A stretch of 64,000 bases of DNA from Dehalococcoidia bacterium (lineage in GTDB: Bacteria > Chloroflexota > Dehalococcoidia > Lucifugimonadales > Lucifugimonadaceae): NCBI GenBank assembly GCA_028285005.1, contig JANQQP010000016.1, positions 1-64,000 on the forward strand. The letters run 5' to 3'. Under the pieces are notes generated by a model, which saw only the letters and a list, made by a program, of their open reading frames with translations, was not told the origin of the DNA and ran no database searches. Made by a program: the position numbers and the translations under genes. Shown here in pieces: positions 56,476-64,000 of this stretch. The first letter of the stretch is position 1. Every line of letters begins with the position of its first letter.

Positions 56476-57078
56476 ATGATCAAGATCGGCGTGACAGGCG
56501 GTATCGGCTCCGGCAAGGCCGAGGTCGCGAAGATCATGGCTTCGCTAGGCGCAGCGGTGGTTTTTGCGGATCAGGTCAGTCGCCGGATCTACGAGCCCGG
56601 GGACGCCGGTCACCAGGCTGTTGTTGATACGTTCGGCGAGCAGATTCTGGATGAGGATGAAAGGATCGACCGTGCCGCGCTGGCCGCGATCGTCTTCGGG
56701 GACGATGCCGAGCGCGAACGGCTTGAGCAGGCAGTGTGGCCGGTGATGGCAAAGGTGGTTGAGCGGGATTTCGCCGCCGCCGGGGAAAACGGCGCAGAAG
56801 TGGTCGTCCTGGAAGCAGCAGTGCTGTTCGAGGCCGGATGGGAAGGGCTGGTGGACGAGGTGTGGACCGTCACCACTTCGGAAGATGTCGCCGTTGAGCG
56901 GGTCCGAAGGCGGGACGGCCTGACTGAAGAGCAGGTGCGGGCAAGGATGGCAGCGCAGCTTTCGGCAGCCGACAAGGCGTCGAAAGCGGACCGCGTGATA
57001 GTCAACGACGGGACGCTCGAAGAACTAGAGGAGAGCGTCGAGAGGCTCTGGCGAGAGGTGGTTGAGAACGGTACTTAG
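56476..57078 (+). CDS. coaE: Dephospho-CoA kinase
   Basis: IKIGVTGGIGSGKAEVAKIMASLGAAVVFADQVSRRIYEPG. Confidence 0.92.
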   Translation: MIKIGVTGGIGSGKAEVAKIMASLGAAVVFADQVSRRIYEPGDAGHQAVVDTFGEQILDEDERIDRAALAAIVFGDDAERERLEQAVWPVMAKVVERDFAAAGENGAEVVVLEAAVLFEAGWEGLVDEVWTVTTSEDVAVERVRRRDGLTEEQVRARMAAQLSAADKASKADRVIVNDGTLEELEESVERLWREVVENGT

Positions 57079-57142
57079 TGGGGCGAAGACGAGAACAATG
57101 GCCGCTGAGAGCGGCTGGTCCTGAACACAAGGCAAAGTGAAT

Positions 57143-58027
57143 ATGACGACGAAGCAAGACTACCGTGAGATCCGCGTTGAAGAGTATGTGGTGGACGAAG
57201 AGCCTTTCTACGTCCCAACCGCGGACGAGATCGATGTCTTCGAGGCGGCTTACCGGCAGCGCGTTCCGGTCCTGCTGAAGGGACCGACCGGCACGGGAAA
57301 GACCCGCTTCGTCGAATACATGTCCTGGCGAATTGGCCAGAGCCTTGGCGCTCCGGCTCAGCCCGCCAGCGACAACGTATCTGCCAACGGCCATCTGCCG
57401 CTCGTGACCGTCGCCTGTCACGAAGATCTGACAGCCAGCGACCTTGTCGGTCGTTATCTTCTCGACTCCAACGGCACCCGCTGGATTGACGGGCCGCTCA
57501 CACGTGCGGTCAAGGCAGGCGGAATCTGCTACCTCGATGAGGTTGTCGAGGCCCGCAAAGACACGACGGTCATCATCCACCCGCTGACCGACCACCGCCG
57601 CACGCTGACCATCGACAAGCTTGGTGAGGTGATCGAGGCTTCGGACGGCTTCCTGCTGGTTGTCTCCTACAACCCGGGTTACCAGAACGCCATGAAGGAC
57701 CTGAAGCACTCGACGCGGCAGCGCTTCATCGCACTTGAGTTCGACTTCCCGGATGAGGAGCGAGAGGCCCAGATCATTGCACACGAGTCAGGCGTCGATG
57801 AGGGCAACGCTGAGCTGCTCGCCAGGCTGGGAGCAAAGATCCGCAACCTCAGGGAGCACGGACTTGAAGAGGGCGCCAGCACTCGTGTGCTGATCTATGC
57901 AGGCCGCCTCATCAAGGAGGGCGTCACCGCTCGAAGGGCGTGCCAGGTTGGAGTGACGTGGGGCATCACAGACGACCCGCAGATCCAGCGCAGCATAGAC
58001 GAGGTCGTATCGTCGATATTCCCGTAA
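57143..58027 (+). CDS. MoxR/CbbQ/NorQ-type AAA+ ATPase
   Basis: VLLKGPTGTGKTRFVEYMSW; VACHEDLTASDLVGRYLLDSNGTRWIDGPLTRAVKAGGICYLDEVVEARKD. Confidence 0.93.
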   Translation: MTTKQDYREIRVEEYVVDEEPFYVPTADEIDVFEAAYRQRVPVLLKGPTGTGKTRFVEYMSWRIGQSLGAPAQPASDNVSANGHLPLVTVACHEDLTASDLVGRYLLDSNGTRWIDGPLTRAVKAGGICYLDEVVEARKDTTVIIHPLTDHRRTLTIDKLGEVIEASDGFLLVVSYNPGYQNAMKDLKHSTRQRFIALEFDFPDEEREAQIIAHESGVDEGNAELLARLGAKIRNLREHGLEEGASTRVLIYAGRLIKEGVTARRACQVGVTWGITDDPQIQRSIDEVVSSIFP

Positions 58028-58052
58028 GCGATTCCTTTTTGCGAGATATGGC

Positions 58053-58685
58053 TTGAAGAACAGCCGCGCTCAGCAACTGATCGAGAGCTACGAGGCCCAG
58101 TTGAGGTCACGAAGCGTGAGCGCGCAGGAGCCGCCCTTTTCGAAGTTGCGTGGAGCTGCGGTGTTTGTGCTGTTCACCATTCAGGACGAGCAGCCGAGCG
58201 TGGTGCTGATGAGAAGACCTCGCAAACGCGGCAGCCATCGTGGTGAATGGGCCTTTCCCGGTGGTGTGCGAGAGGCTGCTGACGGAGGTCTGTTGCGCAC
58301 AGCGTTCCGTGAGACGGAGGAAGAGCTGGGAATCCCTGCTGCCGCGATCAGCCACTGGGGCGGACTGGAGCCGGTGAACACCGTGGGTACGAGGTTTGAG
58401 GTCTGGCCTTTCACAGGCTGGCTGGAGCCATCTACGGAGTTGATTCCGTCACGGGACGAAGTGGAGGAAGTGGCTGTGTTCCCGGTCGAGACGTTCACCG
58501 CTGAGTCGAGGCGAAGAAGCATCCACCTCAGGCGAGACGGCGTTGTGCGTGACCTGAGGGCATATGCGCATGACGGAATGGTGATCTGGGGAGCGACGGC
58601 GAGGATCCTCTCTCAGATCTTCGATGTGCCAGAGAGTCCGGACAGCGAGCACGATGCAGAGTTTTCAAAGGTCGTGGGTCAGTGA
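58053..58685 (+). CDS. NUDIX hydrolase (CoA pyrophosphatase-like)
   Basis: GGVREAADGGLLRTAFRETEEELGI. Confidence 0.92.
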   Translation: MKNSRAQQLIESYEAQLRSRSVSAQEPPFSKLRGAAVFVLFTIQDEQPSVVLMRRPRKRGSHRGEWAFPGGVREAADGGLLRTAFRETEEELGIPAAAISHWGGLEPVNTVGTRFEVWPFTGWLEPSTELIPSRDEVEEVAVFPVETFTAESRRRSIHLRRDGVVRDLRAYAHDGMVIWGATARILSQIFDVPESPDSEHDAEFSKVVGQ

Positions 58686-61600
58686 GCGATAAGAGTTCGA
58701 AGGACGACAAGGCAAAGAGCGCAGGGCAAGGCGGCTCAGGCGCTGCAAAGCTGTCGGTCCAGCAGATCGAGAAAGAGCTGGAGCAGTACCCATCGCCAGT
58801 CGCCGAGCGCTTCCGACTGGCGAACGGCAGTCTGTCTGGACGGCTTGCCGATGAGACGCTGCAGGAGTGGGCTGCGACTGGTCTCGACATCGCTCGCAAG
58901 ACCGTCCGCTCATGGGAGGCGGCGTCCGAGTTCTTCGATTCATCTTCTGCAGTCCAACGGCAGCTGCCGAGCGGCCAGTTCCTGCGCTGGGGCCGGACCG
59001 GCTCCAGCCTGTGCGGAGAGTCACCAGCACTGGCGGTGGCCTTTTTCAAGGCCAGCCCATCTGCAATGCTCCGCCTGCGCCCGCGCTACATCGACGATTG
59101 GGCGACCGTGACGCGCTCGCTGTACAGAGGGACCTGGAAGTCCAGTGCACTGGCCGCCCGTCTTTTCGAAAGCACACCGAAGCTGCTTGAGACGCTCTCG
59201 TTCGATGAGTTCTGCTCGTTTGGCGGCTTCCTCGAAGTGCTCTCCCGCCGTTCATATGACTCAGCGTCAGATTCGCTGAACGCCGGCGTGGACCTCTTCC
59301 CAAGGCTCGGCTCCGATTCCGACCACTTCATCGCGCTGGCCCGAGCCGTTTCTGAATCATCGTGGCGTGAAGTGAAAGACCTGTTCGACGCTGGCACGGA
59401 CGCACTGGTGCCACTGCCATCCGCTCAGAGAGTTGCACTGCTGTCGCTTGCTCGACGACTGAACGCGATGGGCTCTGGAGACTCTGGCGCGTTGCTCCGC
59501 GCCGGCTCGAAGGCTGTGACCAGCGTGCAGGCCGATTCGCGGGACAAACTACTGGAGTTGACCGATCGACTGGCGTCCGTCCATGCGGCCGCGGCTCCGG
59601 AGTTCCTGAAGTCTGCGCCGGGCGTCCTTGAGCGCGTGACGTTCGCCCAGATGGCAGAGTGGCACGCACGCGGCGCTCAGATCAGCCAGGAGAACCCGGA
59701 CGCAGCGGTTAGCTTCTTCAAGCTGGAATCCGCTGCTGCGAGCGAAACGCTCGATGCGCTTTCTTCCAGCATCGAGTTGACACGCGTTCGGGACGTGCTG
59801 CGCATGTACTGCCAGGCGCTTACGGGCCACCCGATCGAGGTCTCCGCCGCTCAACAGCTGGCGGACAAGAACATCGGCTGGTTCCAGGGTGAGCTGCCGA
59901 CTACCGAAGGCACAACTGTCTACCTGCCGTCTGTCATAAACCGCTATCTCACCAAGGACGACAACTTCTCGTTCTACAAAGTTGTGTCGACCCACCAGAT
60001 CGGCCACATTGAGTTCGGCTCGTTCGACTTCAACTTCGGCAGGCCGTCTTCGATGTTCGATGACCTGCGGCCGGACCTGCCCGGAGCGGAGAAGGTCGCT
60101 GCGGAGATCGAGTCTGATGCTCGTCTGCAGCAGCAGATGGAACTCTCGCAGTCGGTGATGGCCGGTGAGGAGCTGCATCTGCAGGAAGCTGGAGCGGCAG
60201 CGGCGGACGGAGACGAGGCGGCTCCGGCACAGCGTGAATTCCTCACCGACATGTCCCGGTTCTTCGACCTGTTCCCTGACAACAAACTCGCTCTCGACGT
60301 CTTCACCATCGTCGAGAGCACTCGTGTCGATTCACTCGTCACCGAGGCTTACCGCGGCATCGCTGACAAGTACCGCACGGTGCAGGAGAGCGCGCTCGAA
60401 AACCGGCCGGAGCTGGAAGAACTTCCCGCACGCGAGTCGCTTGTGGAGTTCCTGATTCGATGGAGCCTGGGTCAGCGCGATGGCCTTGTAGCGCCGAAAG
60501 ACCACTTAGATGCCGCACGCAAGGTCAGACGGCTTCTTGAGCGGATGCGCACGTCCGAGGCGACGGTCGAGGACGCGGCCGAAGCCACGATTCGCATCTA
60601 CTCGATTCTTGAGAACGTGCTTAACGAGGATGTAGATGAGGACGAGTTCGAGTCGGTCGATCCGGATGAGCAGTCCGAAGAGGGCGAGGATGAGTCGGGC
60701 GGCGATGATGAAGTCGACCGCAACGATGTGATCCAGCAGTTCATGCAGGGCGCTGAAACGCAGGCTGGCGACGAGGAGCAGTCCGAGGATGGCGCAGACT
60801 CCGAGCAGTCGCAGGATGAGGCGCCCGGAGAGCAGGACTACTCGTCGCCGCAGGAGATCGACTACCGTGGCGAGTTCAAGCCCGAGCTTTCCCAACTCCT
60901 GTCCCAGCTCCAGCTTGGCGACGGCAGTGAGATGGGCGAAGAGATCGAGGGCATGGAGCCGATTTCGCAGGAGCAGCTCGAAGAGCTGATGAAGAACGCT
61001 CCCGAGATGGACCCACAGAACCTTGAGGAAGGCGAAGAGGGCCAGGAAGCTCCGAACACCGATGAGCTGATCGAAAACCTGATGAAGGAGCTGCAGAAGC
61101 GAGACCCGCAGAATCAGCAGTTCCAGCAGGGACCGATGCAGCACGTTGACGAGGACGGCGGTCCGCTCGACGCCACCGAGTTGAACACCTTCACCTACGA
61201 CGAATGGGACTTCCGGGCCGGTGAGTACAAGCCTCGCTGGTGCCTTGTGCACGAGAAGGAGATGGCGGACGGCGAGCCGAACTTCTTCCGTGACACCTTG
61301 ACCGACAACTCGTCGCTGCTCGCGCGCATACGCAAGCAGTTCGAGCTGGTGGTGCCGGAGCAGTACCGCAAGCAGAAGCGGCTGGAAGACGGCGAAGAGC
61401 AGGACCTGGACGCCGTGCTCGAGGCCGTCATCGATATGAAGATCGGCATCACGCCGGACGAGAAGGTCTACTGGCGTCGCAACAAGACCGAACGCTCAGT
61501 TTCGGTCGCCTTCCTGCTCGACATGAGCGCCTCAACCGCAGAGGCGATCGACGAGGCGAAGAAGCCGTCCGATGACTGGGGCGCGCCCGATGATCCTGTT

Positions 61601-62182
61601 GAGTACATGGTGTGGTTGAGGTCACGCCGTGCCGAAGGTCTGCGACGCTCTTACAAGCGCATTGTCGATGTCGAAAAAGAGGGCATCGTTCTGCTGGTGA
61701 ACGCGCTTGAGACGCTTGGTGACAGCTACGGAATCTACGGCTTCTCTGGCTACGGCCGGGAGAATGTTGAGTACTACGTGATCAAGGATCTTGAAGAAAA
61801 GTTCTCGGACAGGGTGCCGAGGCGCATCGACCGTATAGCTCCACTGCACGCAACCCGCATGGGACCTGCGATCCGCCACACGGCAGCCAAGCTGGCAGAC
61901 GTGGATGCGCGCTCTCGCTTCCTGTTCCTGATCTCCGACGGCCGCCCGCAGGACCGCGGTTACTCTCGTGAGGGCGTCGAGAAGGAGTACGCGGTGCACG
62001 ACACCCGGCAGGCGCTGATTGAGGCGAAGAAGCAGGGCATCACGCCGTTTTGCCTGACCGTCGACAAGTCAGGCCACGACTACCTGAAGACGATGATGGA
62101 GGACTTCTCATACGAGGTCCTCCCAGACATCAACATGCTGCCGGCAAGGCTGCCACAGCTGTACCGCGCCCTGACGACTTAG
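58682..62182 (+). CDS. Large VWA-domain protein (CbbO/NorD-like)
   Basis: MIDAS-type FLLDMSASTAEAI; acidic linker EDESGGDDEVDRNDV...; GTGA overlap with the NUDIX gene. Confidence 0.9.
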   Translation: MSDKSSKDDKAKSAGQGGSGAAKLSVQQIEKELEQYPSPVAERFRLANGSLSGRLADETLQEWAATGLDIARKTVRSWEAASEFFDSSSAVQRQLPSGQFLRWGRTGSSLCGESPALAVAFFKASPSAMLRLRPRYIDDWATVTRSLYRGTWKSSALAARLFESTPKLLETLSFDEFCSFGGFLEVLSRRSYDSASDSLNAGVDLFPRLGSDSDHFIALARAVSESSWREVKDLFDAGTDALVPLPSAQRVALLSLARRLNAMGSGDSGALLRAGSKAVTSVQADSRDKLLELTDRLASVHAAAAPEFLKSAPGVLERVTFAQMAEWHARGAQISQENPDAAVSFFKLESAAASETLDALSSSIELTRVRDVLRMYCQALTGHPIEVSAAQQLADKNIGWFQGELPTTEGTTVYLPSVINRYLTKDDNFSFYKVVSTHQIGHIEFGSFDFNFGRPSSMFDDLRPDLPGAEKVAAEIESDARLQQQMELSQSVMAGEELHLQEAGAAAADGDEAAPAQREFLTDMSRFFDLFPDNKLALDVFTIVESTRVDSLVTEAYRGIADKYRTVQESALENRPELEELPARESLVEFLIRWSLGQRDGLVAPKDHLDAARKVRRLLERMRTSEATVEDAAEATIRIYSILENVLNEDVDEDEFESVDPDEQSEEGEDESGGDDEVDRNDVIQQFMQGAETQAGDEEQSEDGADSEQSQDEAPGEQDYSSPQEIDYRGEFKPELSQLLSQLQLGDGSEMGEEIEGMEPISQEQLEELMKNAPEMDPQNLEEGEEGQEAPNTDELIENLMKELQKRDPQNQQFQQGPMQHVDEDGGPLDATELNTFTYDEWDFRAGEYKPRWCLVHEKEMADGEPNFFRDTLTDNSSLLARIRKQFELVVPEQYRKQKRLEDGEEQDLDAVLEAVIDMKIGITPDEKVYWRRNKTERSVSVAFLLDMSASTAEAIDEAKKPSDDWGAPDDPVEYMVWLRSRRAEGLRRSYKRIVDVEKEGIVLLVNALETLGDSYGIYGFSGYGRENVEYYVIKDLEEKFSDRVPRRIDRIAPLHATRMGPAIRHTAAKLADVDARSRFLFLISDGRPQDRGYSREGVEKEYAVHDTRQALIEAKKQGITPFCLTVDKSGHDYLKTMMEDFSYEVLPDINMLPARLPQLYRALTT

Positions 62183-62324
62183 GGGAGCGGTCACCCTTAG
62201 ACGGGTATCTGTAAGATCGGTTAATTTTCTCGCTCTCAGAGCTCCGTATTCATCTGCGCAGTTGCCCCAAAAGCACGTCGTGTATCATCTCGACCTCTAT
62301 GTGAGACACGATGTGGAGTGAACA

Positions 62325-62816
62325 GTGCCCCAAATGAAATGGCTCATACGGCTTGCCATTTCTATTCCTAGCGGATTGGTTGCGGCGGTGTTGATTACGT
62401 TCCCAGTTCATTGGGGCGTAACCATGGTGACAGCGTGCAACGAAGATGGCTTGATCATTGACGAATCCGGCTGCAGTCGCAGCTTATGGTCGCTAATTGA
62501 TGCTGAAACGCTAGAGCGAGTTGCATATTCCGCGGCAGTTCCTGCAGCGTTTGTCTACGTTGCCTGCGCGGTTATGCCGGTCCGCAAGCTTTGGATGCCG
62601 AGCTTAGTCGCGGCGCTTTGGGTGGCGTTCTTCGGGTTGGTAACAAGCTTTTCGGTACTCGACTCTGGGTTACAGCTCGACTACTCCGGATTAGGTTGGT
62701 TGGAACTGTTCGTAGTAGCTGTTCTGAACATTGCCGTGCCAATCGCGTTGGCGGTTTCGATCTCGCGATCCTGGAAAACCGAACTTCGGCGAATGAAGCA
62801 TACCCACGTTCTTTGA
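62325..62816 (+). CDS. Hypothetical membrane protein
   Basis: 163-aa ORF with four hydrophobic segments. Confidence 0.55.
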   Translation: MPQMKWLIRLAISIPSGLVAAVLITFPVHWGVTMVTACNEDGLIIDESGCSRSLWSLIDAETLERVAYSAAVPAAFVYVACAVMPVRKLWMPSLVAALWVAFFGLVTSFSVLDSGLQLDYSGLGWLELFVVAVLNIAVPIALAVSISRSWKTELRRMKHTHVL

Positions 62817-62820
62817 GTGA

Positions 62821-63210
62821 TTGGATCTGCGAAGATTTATTGAAAGGCTTGGGACCAAAGTGCAAGTCATCAAGGCTCTACCGCTACTCGGAATCGCAAT
62901 GCTAACCGGGTGGATCTACGCCGAGTTCGGCAACGTTCTGATACTGCTTACATCCGCCTGGTTTTCAGTTCTATTTCTGGCATCGGCATTTGCCCCATCT
63001 AAGTACGGCTCTTCCTTCGAATCCGAGTTGTACCGCCAGACCGGATTCCTGAGTCCGGGTGAACTCGTTGTAGTGATGTTCGTGATGGCGATATTTTCTT
63101 TCGTCGCATACTTCATTGTTCAATCCCACTGGTTTCTTCTTGCTCATGGTGCTTGGTGGGGCTTAGCTACTACATCGCGCATGTTTGGGCGTAACCCTCG
63201 CAGAGTCTGA
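62821..63210 (+). CDS. Hypothetical membrane protein
   Basis: 129-aa ORF (TTG start) with several hydrophobic segments. Confidence 0.5.
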   Translation: MDLRRFIERLGTKVQVIKALPLLGIAMLTGWIYAEFGNVLILLTSAWFSVLFLASAFAPSKYGSSFESELYRQTGFLSPGELVVVMFVMAIFSFVAYFIVQSHWFLLAHGAWWGLATTSRMFGRNPRRV

Positions 63211-63313
63211 GTTGTCGCTCGAAGGAACATGTGAAGGGTGTGCGGTCCATAAGCGCGGTACCTTCAACGAACTAGCGAACTCGGATCGAAAGGGACGTTA
63301 GCCCCCAACCACT

Positions 63314-64000
63314 CTAAACCTCGTCCCCAGCAATCGCTCTTGCTGCCTCTGTCAGCACGAACATGGCGGCGCGAGGGAGGGCGCGGTCTGGGGACTGGTA
63401 GAAGCGGCCTCGCAGAACTTTCTGGCCGGTTGACGATGCCAGGCCGACGAAGATGGTGCCCTTCATCTGCTCGTCGTCTTCGCTGGACGGCGGCGTGATC
63501 CCGATGCCGAGTTCTGCGCCCATCAGTTGACGGGCATTCACAGCCATCTGTCTCGCAGCGGCCTCACTCACCATTCCGGTCGTACGGCCGGCTGGCCCGC
63601 CCAGCATCGACTCCAGCAGGGGAGTGGCTAACGGTGCTCCTCCCGGTCCGGTGATCATCGAGCCTCGGAACCAGCGCTCATGACCTGTCGCCTGGGACAG
63701 CAGCGATGCCAGCATCCCACCGGTGCCGGAGTCAACCACGCCAAGGGTTATGCCTGCGTCTACAAGTAGCTCGCCGAGCCGAGTGGCCGCAGAATCGTCA
63801 TCAGCGCCCCAGATTGCAGGTCCGATGCGGCTTCTGATCTCTGCCTCCAGCGGCTCAATCAGCGCGTTCGCTTCTGCATCGGTCGCAGCCCGGGAAATGA
63901 TTCGCAGCTGAATGCCGTCCACATGGGCGTAGATCCCGAGATAAGGGTTCTCAGTGCCGAACAGGTCTCCAAGCACCTCATCGATGCCACCCTCGGTCAT
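63314..64000 (-). CDS. cinA: CinA C-terminal domain protein (truncated by window edge)
   Basis: TLGVVDSGTGGMLASLLSQATG...FRGSMITGP...GMVSEAAARQMAVNARQLMGAELGIGITPP. Confidence 0.88.
   Translation of the reverse strand: MTEGGIDEVLGDLFGTENPYLGIYAHVDGIQLRIISRAATDAEANALIEPLEAEIRSRIGPAIWGADDDSAATRLGELLVDAGITLGVVDSGTGGMLASLLSQATGHERWFRGSMITGPGGAPLATPLLESMLGGPAGRTTGMVSEAAARQMAVNARQLMGAELGIGITPPSSEDDEQMKGTIFVGLASSTGQKVLRGRFYQSPDRALPRAAMFVLTEAARAIAGDEV

Noticed and set aside
57002-57784. 260-aa antisense ORF over the MoxR ATPase
   Set aside because: Overlaps a gene with unmistakable AAA+ motifs; no recognisable domain.
60506-61252. 248-aa antisense ORF, plus 59549..60178, opposite the VWA gene
   Set aside because: Shadow ORFs of a high-GC coding strand with compositionally skewed translations; the sense frame has clear domain motifs.
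1-64000. CRISPR arrays or rRNA operons
   Set aside because: No regularly spaced repeat array or rRNA signature was seen by eye.

Overview
The window looks like a Chloroflexota-type (Dehalococcoidia/SAR202-like, by inference) chromosome segment. A tmRNA gene (ssrA, minus strand, 37876..38226) has a train of accessory islands attached to its 3' end. Copies of the tmRNA 3' end lie at about 3911, 12838 and 21974, and the tmRNA itself supplies the fourth. They divide 3.9-37.9 kb into three islands. Island A (3.9-12.8 kb) is a hydantoinase, D-amino-acid and amidase catabolic cassette. Island B (12.9-22.0 kb) is a siderophore-type ABC importer whose binding protein and ATPase are each internally duplicated, with two decayed genes nearby. 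Island C (22.0-37.9 kb) is defence/phage-like. It carries a SIR2 + HEPN-motif gene pair, a membrane protein, a P-loop ATPase with a C-terminal HTH, a Mom-like DNA modification + ParB + serine recombinase cassette (recombinase interrupted by an in-frame TAG), and a five-gene HerA/NurA/DNA-methyltransferase operon with two unrecognised proteins. The flanks are mostly core genes: two-component signalling on the left; dtd, purL, purQ, rpsU, gltX, rluA-family, lspA, ltaE, rarA, selA, coaE, a MoxR/VWA pair and cinA on the right. The main candidates for something undescribed are the HerA-NurA-MTase operon and the SIR2/HEPN-motif module, both inside the ssrA-targeted island train. All family calls come from reading motifs; no searches were run.
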